A DNA stretch of 63,840 nucleotides from T1Sed10-7 sp040904745 (GCA_040904745.1 JBBDSW010000008.1:1-63840); one strand, 5' to 3'; numbered from the stretch's first letter, positions 26,654 through 35,825 are shown. Numbers and translations are program-made. The notes: generated by a model not told the origin, from the sequence alone.

Positions 26654-27492
26654 ACCTCAGCCTTCCCGATCATCGCGGCCGCATCGTCGACCGTCGTGCC
26701 CGCGTGCAGGATGCTCATGAGCGCACGGGTCATCCCGGCCGGGTCCGCATGCTGGATGATGTTGCGGCCGTAGACGATGCCGCGTGCCCCCGCGTCGAGC
26801 ACCCCCTTGGTCCGCATGAGGAGCTCCCGATCCGCGACGCGTCCGCCACCCCGGATGAGGACGGGGATGTCGCCGGCGGTCTCGACCACGCGTGCCACGT
26901 CCGCTGGATCGGTGGTCGGGTCACACTTGATGATGTCGGCGCCGAGCTCGACCGCTTGGCGTACCAGGGGCACGATCCGGTCCGCGGTGGTGTCCGAGCT
27001 GTAGCCGCCGCGGTCCGAGGGGCCCATGACGAGCGGCTCGACCATCAGGGGCATCCCCGTCCGCTCCGTCTCCGGCTTGAGCGCCAGGATGTTGTCGATG
27101 CAGGCCTCACGGACGTCCGCTCGACCATGCAGATCGAACAGGTTCACGACCACGCAGGTGGCGTCCAGTCGCAGTGCCTGCTCCACCGGATCGGCGATCA
27201 TCCGGCTGAAGAGCCGGTCCGGGAGGTCGTCGCCGTAGACGTTGGCCACGTCCGTGCGGAGCACCAGCGCGGGCTTCGCCCTTCCCGGCAGGCGTTGGAG
27301 GAGCGGAGCCTGGCCGAGTGTGAGTTGGATCGCATCCGGGGCGGCGTCGACCAGGGTCGCGACCGCGGTCGGTAGGTGCTCGATGCCGGTGAGGAAGCCG
27401 AGCTCGCCGAAGAAGCCGTGGTCGACGGCGACGTCGAGGCAGCGTCCGGAGTCCGGGTGGAAGAGGCGGTTGAGGCGGTACGACGTGCTCAT
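26650..27492 (-). CDS. DhnA/LsrF-type class I aldolase
   Basis: The 280-residue protein fits the DeoC/FbaB/LsrF group: CLDVAVDHGFFGE at the start, the Schiff-base lysine strand GADIIKCDPTTD, IPVLIRGGGRVADRELL and the phosphate loop DAGARGIVYGRNI. It should cleave or form a carbon bond in a phosphorylated sugar acid or ketose. It lies 71 bases after the NagB-like gene, preceded by CGGAG, and is the third class I aldolase in the window. Confidence 0.83.
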   Translation of the reverse strand: MSTSYRLNRLFHPDSGRCLDVAVDHGFFGELGFLTGIEHLPTAVATLVDAAPDAIQLTLGQAPLLQRLPGRAKPALVLRTDVANVYGDDLPDRLFSRMIADPVEQALRLDATCVVVNLFDLHGRADVREACIDNILALKPETERTGMPLMVEPLVMGPSDRGGYSSDTTADRIVPLVRQAVELGADIIKCDPTTDPADVARVVETAGDIPVLIRGGGRVADRELLMRTKGVLDAGARGIVYGRNIIQHADPAGMTRALMSILHAGTTVDDAAAMIGKAEV

Positions 27493-27563
27493 CTGGGAAC
27501 TCCGAAGGTCGACTGCGCGAAGTCTATGACGACGTTGACCGATGGTGTCGGTCGTCGGCGTCC

Positions 27564-28499
27564 TCAGGACATCTCGATGGTCACGTCGTCGGCGACGCCG
27601 CCGAGGAAGGTGTAGTCGGTCCGCGCGAGCTGGAGTACCGATCCAGGTACGGCCGTCGAGACGGGACCGTGGGCGACCAGGCGACCGATGAACCGCTGCC
27701 AGGAGACCCCGCCGCCGAGGTCGCCGTCCAGCCAGAAGCTGCGGTGCTTGGCTCCCATGATGTCACGAGGACCGATCGTGACCGCCTTCGGGGGCACCCA
27801 CGACCAGTCTCCACCGAAGGAGTGCAACGCGTTCTGCATGATGGTCATCGGGTGGAGCTCCACGGTGCGGGCACCTGCTTCGAGGAAAGTCTCCAGATCC
27901 GCGTACTCCTGCCCGAGGTGCGATTCCCAGAAGGCGATGTGGCCGCACCAGCCGATCCCGCCGTAGCAGACGTCGGCCCCGCCGAGGTCTGCGATGCGAT
28001 CACTGTAGGTGTCGACGTTCTCGCTGGTGGGGAAGTGGATCTGTTCGGCCGGGGGACGCAGATCCTCGTCGATCAGACCGAAGAAGTGATCCCACATGGC
28101 TCGCTGGAAAGAGCCGATCCAGGTGATCGGAGCCGTCCTGCCGTCCTCGTCCGCGTACTCGTCCATGTTGAAGGTGTGCACATGGTCGAGTGACAGGCGT
28201 TCCTCGTTGATGAGTTCGGCGGCGAGGCGGAACTGCGGGGTGGGGCCGACCGGGAGGATCGCGACGAACCGCTCACCGTCGTCGCGAGCTGCGCGGAGGC
28301 GGTCCACCAGGTCCGTGGCGAAGCGGCGGTAGAACGCTGCGGGCTCGTCGATCACGTCGATGCGGAAGTCGGGGTTCGGGTGTTCGGTGATGCGTGAACG
28401 GGGGATCGCGCGGATCCGCTCGCATTCCGCGGCATCGCGGAAGCTGATGAACCGCGCCAGGGAGGGTCGGAACTCCTCATCGGTCGACGCCTTGCTCAT
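27564..28499 (-). CDS. NagB-like sugar-phosphate isomerase/deaminase, altered active site
   Basis: The 311-residue protein belongs to the glucosamine-6-phosphate isomerase/6-phosphogluconolactonase family. Visible are a phosphate loop LPVGPTPQF, HTFNMDEYADE with the general-base Asp113, and GGIGWCGHIAFWESH. In E. coli NagB the last motif is G-x-G-x-D-G-H-I-A-F-N-E; here D141 is replaced by Cys185 while His187 and Glu192 remain. It may still open and deaminate an amino-sugar phosphate, or act on a related compound. ATG 28499 follows GAGGAGAGAG. Its neighbours are a PIG-L deacetylase and an aldolase. Confidence 0.82.
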   Translation of the reverse strand: MSKASTDEEFRPSLARFISFRDAAECERIRAIPRSRITEHPNPDFRIDVIDEPAAFYRRFATDLVDRLRAARDDGERFVAILPVGPTPQFRLAAELINEERLSLDHVHTFNMDEYADEDGRTAPITWIGSFQRAMWDHFFGLIDEDLRPPAEQIHFPTSENVDTYSDRIADLGGADVCYGGIGWCGHIAFWESHLGQEYADLETFLEAGARTVELHPMTIMQNALHSFGGDWSWVPPKAVTIGPRDIMGAKHRSFWLDGDLGGGVSWQRFIGRLVAHGPVSTAVPGSVLQLARTDYTFLGGVADDVTIEMS

Positions 28500-28515
28500 G
28501 GTCTCTCTCCTCGCC

Positions 28516-29220
28516 TCAGGGCAGCAGTCGTTTCGTGGTCGCACGGAGCCACACGTTGCAGGTACGGAACCCTTCGGCGTAGTCCACGCCGGATTGCAGG
28601 CCACGGAAGCGCGCAACGGCCCGGAGGTGCTCGAGCATGTCGACCCCGTCGTGATCGCGGAGCCACTCCAGCTGCGTCCGGTGCTCCGAGAACATCGCGA
28701 GCTTGGTGTCCAGATGCGCGGTGATGTCGACGAAGTCCGTGGGCTCGAACTGCAGGCCCGCGAGCGTGTCCATGTACAGCAGGGGCGGCACGGCGTCGTG
28801 GTGAGGCTGTGACGTCTCCAGCAGGGGGATCGTCGCCAGGAAACTGGTGTCGAAGACGAGCTTCGACGTCTCGTTGTGGTCGGTCATGTAGTCGTTGGGG
28901 GCATGGGTGATGATCACGTCGGGGCCTGCTTCCCGTACGAGGTCGATGACGAGGCGGCGCTGCTCGGGCGAGGCAGCGTTGACCTCGCCGTCCGGGATCC
29001 CGAGGCTCAGGTGATCCGCGCCGGCGACCCCCGCCGAAGCGCGTGCCTCGTCCGCGCGGAGAGCAGCGATCTCCTGGCGTTGGTGGACGAAGCTGCCGAG
29101 ATCCCCGTTGGCGACCATGGCCATGGTCACCTCATGGCCCTCCTCGACGTAGCGCGCCAGCGTCCCGCCGCACAGGATCTCGAGGTCGTCTGGGTGTGCC
29201 CCCACCGCGAGCACTCTCAT
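28516..29220 (-). CDS. PIG-L family N-deacetylase
   Basis: The 234-residue protein has both PIG-L metal motifs: AHPDDLEILCGGT (His9, Asp12) and THAPNDYMTDHNETSK (His115). PIG-L enzymes remove N-acetyl groups from GlcNAc-type sugars and their conjugates using zinc. No signal peptide is present, so it acts in the cytoplasm on imported substrate or a phosphorylated form. Its start overlaps the ROK stop by four bases, and the NagB-like gene follows after 16 bases, giving a deacetylate-then-deaminate order. Confidence 0.9.
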   Translation of the reverse strand: MRVLAVGAHPDDLEILCGGTLARYVEEGHEVTMAMVANGDLGSFVHQRQEIAALRADEARASAGVAGADHLSLGIPDGEVNAASPEQRRLVIDLVREAGPDVIITHAPNDYMTDHNETSKLVFDTSFLATIPLLETSQPHHDAVPPLLYMDTLAGLQFEPTDFVDITAHLDTKLAMFSEHRTQLEWLRDHDGVDMLEHLRAVARFRGLQSGVDYAEGFRTCNVWLRATTKRLLP

Positions 29221-30476
29221 ATCGCCGCCTTCCGTTGGGTCTCGTCGTTGGCATCCACGCCGTACAGCGTCTCGTCGACGTGATCGAGAGCCAGTCGGAC
29301 CGCGCCGTAGGTCACGGCGAGATCACCGAGTTCGGAGACCTCGATGCGGGGCGGCCTCGGCACGAGCTGACGCACGTGCTGCTCCAGCGGCTCTGCCAGC
29401 GCTGCCCCGGCCTGTGAGAGCCCACCTCCAAGGATCACGGTCGTCGGGTCGAGGACCAGGCACACCGCGGCGGTCGCACGCGCCAGGAGCTCGATGAGCT
29501 CGTCGCGGATGTCCGTCGCGGCAGCATCTCCCTCGGCGACGGCTTGGAACACCGTCCGGGCATCGACCGCGTCGGGGTCCCCGCCGGCCAACTCCGTGAG
29601 CCGGGCACCGCCGGGGAGTCGCGCGGCGGCTCGTCCCCGCCGGGCGAAGGCGGCTCCTGACGCCGCGTACTCGAGCGCCCCGACGTCCGGGGGCCGGCTC
29701 GGATCGGGCTCTGGAAGCGGCAGATAGCCGATCTCCCCGGCGGCTCCAGCACTGCCGGGATGGAGCTTGCCGTCGATCAGGATGCCAAGGCCGATACCGA
29801 CCCCGATGTGGAGGTAGACGGCATCGCGGGCATCGCGAGCTGCGCCGTGCCAGCGCTCTCCCAGCACGGCGAGGTGGACCTCGTTGGCGGACCTGATCGG
29901 AGCCGAGATACGCGGATCGAGCTCCTCGGAGAGGGTGATCCCTTCCCAGCCCGGCAGCTGCGGGGCGAGGGACAGGGAGCCGGTGTCCGGGTCGACGACC
30001 CCTGGGCTGCCGATCCCGACCGCCTGGATCGCGGTCAGGGACACCCCCGCGCTCTCCGTGACGGCGTCGATCCGGCCGCGGATGATCCGCAGCACGTCGG
30101 TCCGGGATCGAACGGATCCGGTATCCGCCCGATCGGTCGCCACGATGTGGCCGTCGAGATCAGCAAGTTGCACGACCGCTTTGGTCGCTCCGACGTCCAC
30201 CCCCAGGACGTAGCCGGCTTCGGCACGGAACCGGACCAGTTTGGCCCGCGGTCCCGGACGGGCCGGGTATCCCTCGCCGACGTGTTCCTCGACGATGTCC
30301 TCGGCGAGGAGGTCGCCGACGACCTCGTTGACGGTGGGGCGTGACAGGCCGGTGTGCTGCGCGAGGTCGCCCCGGCTGATCGGCCCGGAGGCGCGGATCA
30401 CCCGCAGGATGTGGTTGCGGTTGAGCTGACGGAGGACGCGCGGGGAACCGGACGGTTCCTGGTACGCCATCTCCAT
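29217..30476 (-). CDS. ROK-family transcriptional repressor
   Basis: The 419-residue protein has a winged helix-turn-helix (RVIRASGPISRGDLAQHTGL, then SRPTVNEVVGDLLAE) and a ROK sugar-kinase-like domain (VLGVDVGATKAVVQLADLDG, GIGSPGVVDPDTGSL). The usual ROK zinc motif region C-G-C is not evident; the stretch GSAGAAGEIGYLPLP is present. ATG 30476 and ATG 30470 are both possible. It heads the left operon and faces the ABC importer operon across a dyad at 30511-30542, so it likely controls both in response to a sugar or amino sugar. Confidence 0.88.
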   Translation of the reverse strand: MEMAYQEPSGSPRVLRQLNRNHILRVIRASGPISRGDLAQHTGLSRPTVNEVVGDLLAEDIVEEHVGEGYPARPGPRAKLVRFRAEAGYVLGVDVGATKAVVQLADLDGHIVATDRADTGSVRSRTDVLRIIRGRIDAVTESAGVSLTAIQAVGIGSPGVVDPDTGSLSLAPQLPGWEGITLSEELDPRISAPIRSANEVHLAVLGERWHGAARDARDAVYLHIGVGIGLGILIDGKLHPGSAGAAGEIGYLPLPEPDPSRPPDVGALEYAASGAAFARRGRAAARLPGGARLTELAGGDPDAVDARTVFQAVAEGDAAATDIRDELIELLARATAAVCLVLDPTTVILGGGLSQAGAALAEPLEQHVRQLVPRPPRIEVSELGDLAVTYGAVRLALDHVDETLYGVDANDETQRKAAI

Positions 30477-30501
30477 CTCCCGGTCTCGTGCGGGCTCGCC
30501 C

Positions 30502-30542
30502 TTGACGTGCGAACAATAGAAAGGTTAGTTTCCTATTGGTTC
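30502..30542. promoter_or_regulatory. Divergent promoter with ROK-type operator
   Basis: A -35 TTGACG (30502-30507) and a weak -10 TTAGTT (30525-30530) point to the right. Over them lies an imperfect dyad at 30511-30542 with outer arms GAAC/GTTC and inner arms AATAG-AAA/TTT-CCTATT; the GTTAGTTTCCTA part resembles sites bound by ROK repressors. The 125-base gap between the two operons contains nothing else. Confidence 0.55.
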
Positions 30543-30601
30543 TCCCGTCAAGGGAGGCGCCGCGGGAGCAGCGTTGAAGCCGGAGCAGGGAGCGGGACGA
30601 G

Positions 30602-30955
30602 ATGACGTTCGATAGAAGGGTGTTCGATCACATCGGGATCCCCACGGACGAGCGCCACGGCAACGAGGTGTTCGTCGAGGCAACCCGGGTGTGGGTGACC
30701 AGCCCGCGCGACCATCCGGCCAACGTCGAGTGGCTCCGCTACGAGCCTGACTCGCCCGTCCAGGGGCCACTGCGTACTCGTCCGCACGTCGCCTACCGGA
30801 CGCTCGATCTCGATGCGGCCATGGCGGGCCACGAGGTACTGCTGGATCCGTTCGAGGTCGGGGACGGTTTCGCGCGGGTGGGATTCGTCCTCGTAGACGG
30901 CGCCCCGGTGGAGTTCATGCAGTACGCCGACCCTGATGAGACGGGGTGGTTCTGA
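30602..30955 (+). CDS. Small VOC-fold (glyoxalase-like) protein
   Basis: The 117-residue protein is one vicinal-oxygen-chelate unit pair: FDHIGIPTDERHG near the start with the first metal-type His, and GAPVEFMQYAD near the end with the Glu. VOC proteins bind metal and isomerise or bind small carbonyl compounds. It opens the right operon and its stop overlaps the ATPase start by one base, so it probably works on the imported compound; no specific reaction can be named. Confidence 0.7.
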   Translation: MTFDRRVFDHIGIPTDERHGNEVFVEATRVWVTSPRDHPANVEWLRYEPDSPVQGPLRTRPHVAYRTLDLDAAMAGHEVLLDPFEVGDGFARVGFVLVDGAPVEFMQYADPDETGWF

Positions 30956-31791
30956 TGTCCCCAGGGGCGGAGTTGGACGCCGCGCCTTCCTCGACGAACG
31001 GCAGCGCACCGATGGCCAACCCGAAGATCGAGATCCGCGAGCTCACCAAGATCTACGAGAGCGCGACCGAACCCGTCCACGCGCTCGAGCGGATCACGGA
31101 GAGCGTTGCCGAGGGCGAGTTCGTCGCCATCGTCGGTGCCAGCGGCTGTGGCAAGACCACCCTGTTGTGGGGCATGTCGGGACTGCATCCCATCACGTCC
31201 GGGTCCGTCGTCCTCGACGGTGAGCCCATCACCCGGCCAGTCCCGGACCGGATCGGCATGGTCTTCCAGGACGCCACGCTGCTCCCGTGGCGGACCCTGC
31301 AGAGCAACATCGAGTTCCCGTTCGAGATCAAGAAGGTCACCCCCGACCAAGACCGGATCGCGGAGTTGATCGAGATCGCCGGGCTCACCGGTTTCGAGGA
31401 CGCCTTCCCTCCGGAGCTGTCGGGCGGGATGCGGCAGCGCGCCTCGATCGTTCGGGCCCTGGCTCAGGACCCCGAGGTCCTCCTGATGGACGAGCCCTTC
31501 GGAGCGCTGGATGCCTTCACCCGCGATGAGATGAACCTGCTGTTGCTGCAGTTGTGGGAGGCCGCCAAGAAGACCGTGGTGTTCGTGACGCACTCGATCA
31601 ACGAGGCGGTCTTCCTCGCCGATCGCATCTGGGTCCTGACACCCCGTCCAGGCCGGCTCGCCCGGGTCTACGACGTGCCGTTCGACCGGCCACGTGACCT
31701 CGATCTGCATTACGACCCGGATTTCATCCAGCTCACCCGTGACATCAAGGCCGACGTGCAGGGCGATACGCCCGAGGGAGCCGGCGCATGA
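30955..31791 (+). CDS. NitT/TauT-type ABC importer ATPase
   Basis: The 278-residue protein has Walker A GASGCGKTTL, Q-loop MVFQDATLLPWRTLQSN, signature LSGGMRQR and Walker B LLMDEPFGALD, with VTHSINEAVFLADRI after it. The P-W-R-T-L and N-E-A-V-F-L-A motifs place it with nitrate/sulfonate/taurine/thiamine-precursor importers. The first 19 residues are a loose tail, so MANPKIE at 31012 could be the start. The permease start overlaps its stop by four bases. Confidence 0.9.
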   Translation: MSPGAELDAAPSSTNGSAPMANPKIEIRELTKIYESATEPVHALERITESVAEGEFVAIVGASGCGKTTLLWGMSGLHPITSGSVVLDGEPITRPVPDRIGMVFQDATLLPWRTLQSNIEFPFEIKKVTPDQDRIAELIEIAGLTGFEDAFPPELSGGMRQRASIVRALAQDPEVLLMDEPFGALDAFTRDEMNLLLLQLWEAAKKTVVFVTHSINEAVFLADRIWVLTPRPGRLARVYDVPFDRPRDLDLHYDPDFIQLTRDIKADVQGDTPEGAGA

Positions 31792-32648
31792 GCCGTTCAG
31801 GACAGCTCGAGCAGATCCCGTCCTACGAGCCGAAGACGGGCGAAGGCCACGGTGCGTCGTCGCCGGTGGACATGAGCAGCCTCACGGCGGGACCAGGGAT
31901 CCGCAGTGTCGCCGAGGTGGTCGCGATCATCGGGGTCGCCGTGGCCGTCTTCTTCGGCCTCGAGGGCCTCCTGATCCTCACCGAGACCCCGGAGTTCGTG
32001 TTCCCGCGACCGACCGCCGTGGTCGCGACCTTGTTCAACGACTTCACGACCCTCTACCTGCCGCCCCTGCTGGAGACGCTGCGATCCTTCGGGTTCGGCT
32101 TCCTGATCGGTTCCTCGATCGGATTGATGCTGGCGGCCGTCATCACGCAGCGCCCCTTCATCGAGAAGATCATCGCGCCGTACATCATCGTGATGGTCAC
32201 CACGCCGATGATCGCACTCGTCCCGTTCCTGATGCTGCAGTTCGGCTTCGGGATGACCCCGCGCGTGATCGCGGTCGCCCTGGCATCCGGGCCGATGGTC
32301 ATGATCAACGCGGCCACGGGGTTCCGGCGCACCGACTCGGCCATGATCGCGCTCGCGCGTTCCTACGGCGCCTCGACCTTCCAGATCTTCCGTCGGATCC
32401 GGTTCCCGCTGGCCATGCCGATGATCGTCGTCGGCTACATGGTCGGCTCGATATTCGGTCTCCTGACGGCCGTCGGCGCCGAGATGGTCGGCGGTGGCAT
32501 GGGGCTGGGCAACCGTCTCGTGTACTTCTCATCGCTCGTCCGCATCCCTCAGTTCGGGGCGTCACTGTCGATCGTCGCTGCCCTGGGGGTCAGTTTGTAC
32601 GTCCTGTTCTTCCTCGTCGGGAAGCGCTGGGCGAGTTGGGAATCCTGA
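31788..32648 (+). CDS. NitT/TauT-type ABC importer permease
   Basis: The 286-residue protein has six predicted membrane segments after a 35-residue tail, and the ATPase-contact loop with ALARSYGASTFQIFRRIRFP, typical of SsuC/TauC permeases. The VGAEMVGGGMGLGNRLVYFS segment is also family-like. It forms the channel with the ATPase upstream and the lipoprotein binding protein downstream. Confidence 0.9.
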   Translation: MSRSGQLEQIPSYEPKTGEGHGASSPVDMSSLTAGPGIRSVAEVVAIIGVAVAVFFGLEGLLILTETPEFVFPRPTAVVATLFNDFTTLYLPPLLETLRSFGFGFLIGSSIGLMLAAVITQRPFIEKIIAPYIIVMVTTPMIALVPFLMLQFGFGMTPRVIAVALASGPMVMINAATGFRRTDSAMIALARSYGASTFQIFRRIRFPLAMPMIVVGYMVGSIFGLLTAVGAEMVGGGMGLGNRLVYFSSLVRIPQFGASLSIVAALGVSLYVLFFLVGKRWASWES

Positions 32649-32671
32649 ACCCCTGAAGGAAGGCACGCACT

Positions 32672-33934
32672 GTGAGGACAACTGTGAGGACATCGGAACG
32701 GAAGAGGACCATGCGAGGACGACGCCGCCTCGCCCGGGCGCTCGCCGCAGGAACCGCGCTGGCGATGCTGCTGGCTGCTTGCGGCGGTGATGCGGACGAC
32801 GAGGAGGATGCCGACCCGGCCGCGAGCGACGACACCAGCGATACCGACAGCGAGGAGGAGGAACCGGAACCCTCCGATGAGGGCGAAGACGAGGAAGCCG
32901 ACGCACCGGCCGAACTCGTCGAGTTGACCTGGATCTCCCCACGAGGCTCGCTCGAGGTCATGGACGACTACAACCTGTGGGTGCCCATCGAGATGGGCTA
33001 CTTCGAGGAACTGGGTCTCGATGTCACGTTGGAAGCCGGACCGCAGGAAGCGACCGCGCCGGCACGTTTCGTAGCCGAGGGACAGGCTGACGTCGGCTAC
33101 CCGTCGCCGGGTGTCCTGACGTCATCGATCGACGCCGGGATCGACGTCAAGTCCATCTTCGGGATGATGGCGGGCCAGACCTTCAACTTCGCCGTCCCCG
33201 TGGGCTCGGACATCACGGCCCCCGAGGACCTCGAGGGCAAGCGGATCTCGGTAGCCGACGCCGGTTGGGAGGTCATCATCAACCCGATGCTCGTCGAGAT
33301 CGGGATCGACCCGGACTCGGTCGAGTACGTCGAGGCCGGCGCGCAGTGGGGTCAGGCGGTCTCGCTCGGTCAGGTCGATGCGGGCCTGGGCTGGGAAGGA
33401 CTGCGTGCCCAGTGGGCCGCGCAGGGGCTCGAGGTCGAGTGGTTGGTAGGGCAGGACTGGTCCGAGCACCCGTCGAACGTGTACTCCGTGCGTGCCTCGG
33501 ATCTCGAGGACCCGGAACGGGTGGACGTCTGGGAGCGCTTCATCAAGGGCATGGTCATGGGCTTCGAGTTCGCCCGGGCCAACCCGCAGGCCGCCGCGCA
33601 GATCACCTACCGGCAGTTCCCCGACCTCTCGGCATCGATGGAGCCGCAGCTCGCGCTCGACTCCATGATGGAGCTCGGGAGCCTGTACGCCCTGAGTGAC
33701 AAGCAGGGCGATGGTTGGGGTTGGCACTACGAGGCCGGGTGGAACGACTACCTGTCGATCATCGCCGATCTGGAGCAGACCTCCGAGGTGCTCGACCCCG
33801 ACGCGGTCTACACCAACGAGCTGCTCGAGGCGGGCAACGACATCGACCTCGACCGGGTGATCGCTGATGCGGAGGCCTTCGAGTTGGACGAGGACTTCGC
33901 CGAGACGACACCACGGACCGACGTCGAGATGTGA
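32672..33934 (+). CDS. NMT1/TauA-like substrate-binding lipoprotein
   Basis: A twin-basic signal peptide ends in the lipobox LAAC, followed by a 45-residue acidic linker. The binding domain (PBP type 2) reads WVPIEMGYFEELGLDVTLEA, FVAEGQADVGYPSPGVLTSS and VADAGWEVIINPML. Such proteins bind nitrate, sulfonates, thiamine precursors or other small molecules; the sugar-type neighbours suggest an unusual ligand for this family. GTG 32672 is the first start of the frame, and ATG 32711 is an alternative. Confidence 0.87.
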   Translation: MRTTVRTSERKRTMRGRRRLARALAAGTALAMLLAACGGDADDEEDADPAASDDTSDTDSEEEEPEPSDEGEDEEADAPAELVELTWISPRGSLEVMDDYNLWVPIEMGYFEELGLDVTLEAGPQEATAPARFVAEGQADVGYPSPGVLTSSIDAGIDVKSIFGMMAGQTFNFAVPVGSDITAPEDLEGKRISVADAGWEVIINPMLVEIGIDPDSVEYVEAGAQWGQAVSLGQVDAGLGWEGLRAQWAAQGLEVEWLVGQDWSEHPSNVYSVRASDLEDPERVDVWERFIKGMVMGFEFARANPQAAAQITYRQFPDLSASMEPQLALDSMMELGSLYALSDKQGDGWGWHYEAGWNDYLSIIADLEQTSEVLDPDAVYTNELLEAGNDIDLDRVIADAEAFELDEDFAETTPRTDVEM

Positions 33935-33943
33935 CCGATGACC

Positions 33944-33972
33944 GGTGGGGCCGCGTGCAGCGCGGCCCCACC
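33944..33972. terminator. Strong hairpin inside the operon
   Basis: GGTGGGGCCGCG and CGCGGCCCCACC form a perfect 12-bp stem with loop TGCAG, 10 bases after the binding-protein stop. It probably ends part of the transcripts and raises binding-protein yield over the downstream enzymes. Confidence 0.65.
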
Positions 33973-34014
33973 GTCACCACAGCGCAGCCAGGAATCGATG
34001 AGGGAGAGCACACC

Positions 34015-34818
34015 GTGCAGGACCGGATCGCAGGCCACACCAACAGTTTCCACACCCACGGCTTCGACGATGCGTTGCAGGGCATCGCCGCTGCCGGATA
34101 CGACCTCGTCGAGCTCTCCGCGGTCGGGGGCTGGACCGAGCACGTCCGCCTGACCGATGATGTCGCCGACGTTCGCCGCAAGGTCGAGGCCGCGGGGCTA
34201 CGGGCGAACGCCCTGAGCATCCACTCCGACCTGACGACCGACGAGGGGGTCGCGTACGGCATCGATGGCATCCGGTGGGCGGCCGACTACGGGCTCGATC
34301 TCGTGACCACCGCGATCGGCGGGCACGCCAGCAAGGAGGAGAGCGTCAACGACTTCTTCTCCCGCGTCGGGGCACTGGCCGATGCCGCAGAGAAGGCCGG
34401 GGTGACCGTCGCGCTCGAGATCCACGGTGACATCATGGCCACCGGTGAGGCGACGAAGCCGATCATCGAACGGATCGGCTCCCCGGCGATCCGGGTCAAG
34501 TACGACACGGCCAACGTCGAGTTCTACGGCGGACGCAAGGCGGTGGATGACATCCACCATGTCCTGCCGTACCTCGTGAACATGGACATGAAGGACAAGA
34601 TCGGCGGCAAGGGTGAGTGGAACTTCCCGGCACCAGGCGCGGGAACCATCGACTTCGCGCGCCTGCTCGGCATCCTCGATGATGCCGGCTACGCCGGCCC
34701 GATGGCCGTGGAGATCGAGTTCCAAGGTGAGCCCTGGCCCTCGGTCGCCGAGGTGACCGAAGCCATGCGCGCGGCGCGTGAGCACCTGTTGGTCGTTGGC
34801 GGTGGGGCCTCGACATGA
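34015..34818 (+). CDS. Sugar phosphate isomerase/epimerase (AP-endonuclease-2-like fold)
   Basis: The 267-residue TIM-barrel protein shows NSFHTHGFDDALQGIAAAGY, VALEIHGDIMATGEATKPII, VKYDTANVEFYGG, LVNMDMKDKIGGKGEW and MAVEIEFQGEPW, with the Glu, Asp, His and Glu metal ligands of the xylose-isomerase-like family (PF01261). It likely isomerises or epimerises a keto sugar or inosose. GTG 34015 follows AGGGAGAG. Its stop overlaps the Gfo/Idh start by four bases. Confidence 0.85.
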   Translation: MQDRIAGHTNSFHTHGFDDALQGIAAAGYDLVELSAVGGWTEHVRLTDDVADVRRKVEAAGLRANALSIHSDLTTDEGVAYGIDGIRWAADYGLDLVTTAIGGHASKEESVNDFFSRVGALADAAEKAGVTVALEIHGDIMATGEATKPIIERIGSPAIRVKYDTANVEFYGGRKAVDDIHHVLPYLVNMDMKDKIGGKGEWNFPAPGAGTIDFARLLGILDDAGYAGPMAVEIEFQGEPWPSVAEVTEAMRAAREHLLVVGGGAST

Positions 34819-35825
34819 CCGTGGGGATCGCCATCGTCGGCCATGGGTTCATGGCCCGTACACATGCCGACGCCTATGTCGCGCTGGGTGAACGCGTGGA
34901 GGTGCGCTACGTCGTCGGACGGAGCCGCGAGCGTGCGTCCGAGCTGGCCGAGAGCATCGGTGCGACGGCTACCGACCGGCTCGAACAGGCCCTGGAGGAC
35001 GACTCCGTTGATGCGGTGGACGTCTGTGTGCCCACGGACGCGCATCGCGACATCGCTGTCCACGCGCTCGCGGCCGACCGCCACGTGCTGCTCGAGAAGC
35101 CCATCGCTCTCGATCTCGCTGCCGCGGACGAGATCATCGCGGCTTCTGAACGGAGCGCGGCGTTCCTCATGGTCGGCCTCGTGCTCAGATTCTGGCCGGA
35201 GTACGTCGCGCTGGATCGCCTCGTGGCAGACGGGGAGATCGGCCGGCCCCGCATCTTCTCCGCCTCACGGTTATCGCCACCGGCCGACTGGAACAGCTGG
35301 ATGGCCGACGTCTCCCGTTCCGGAGGGGTGATCGTCGACCTCCTCCCACACGACATCGACCAGGCGCTCGCAGTGCTGGGACCGGCCGTCTCCGTCTCCG
35401 CCCGGGGAACCGGGGATGAGGACCATGTCGTCCTCACGTTGGCGCACGAAGGCGGGGGTGTATCCGTTCTCGAGGGGTCCATGGCGATGCCCCGGGCCTT
35501 CCCGTTCTCCAGCACCGCCCGTGTCGACGGGGCGGACGGAAGCGCGGAGTACCGCTTCCGCGTCGGGGAGGCGCAGGAGGGGGGGAACCTCGGCGAAGCC
35601 GCGGAGCCGGCTGGCCTCCAGGTCTTCGGGCAGGATGCGGTGCGCTCCATCGAGGTCGAGCCGGCGGACCCGTTCGGCGCGGAGGTCGAAGCCTTCGTCA
35701 GCCACGTGGAGCGTGGTGTCGCCCCACAGCGAGCGACCGGTGCGCAGGCGCGCGACGCGCTCGCGGTGTCGCTCGCCGCGAGACGGTCACGGGCGAACGG
35801 TGGGGTGCCCGAAGACCTCGTCTGA
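34815..35825 (+). CDS. Gfo/Idh/MocA-type oxidoreductase (second)
   Basis: The 336-residue protein has GIAIVGHGFMARTHADAYVA as NAD-binding start, HVLLEKPIALDLAAADEII with the EKP motif, and a C-terminal domain with GGVIVDLLPHDIDQALAVLG. It probably oxidises the hydroxyl of an imported sugar or cyclitol before the isomerase acts. It is unlike the Gfo/Idh protein of the left operon in sequence and length. Confidence 0.87.
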   Translation: MTVGIAIVGHGFMARTHADAYVALGERVEVRYVVGRSRERASELAESIGATATDRLEQALEDDSVDAVDVCVPTDAHRDIAVHALAADRHVLLEKPIALDLAAADEIIAASERSAAFLMVGLVLRFWPEYVALDRLVADGEIGRPRIFSASRLSPPADWNSWMADVSRSGGVIVDLLPHDIDQALAVLGPAVSVSARGTGDEDHVVLTLAHEGGGVSVLEGSMAMPRAFPFSSTARVDGADGSAEYRFRVGEAQEGGNLGEAAEPAGLQVFGQDAVRSIEVEPADPFGAEVEAFVSHVERGVAPQRATGAQARDALAVSLAARRSRANGGVPEDLV

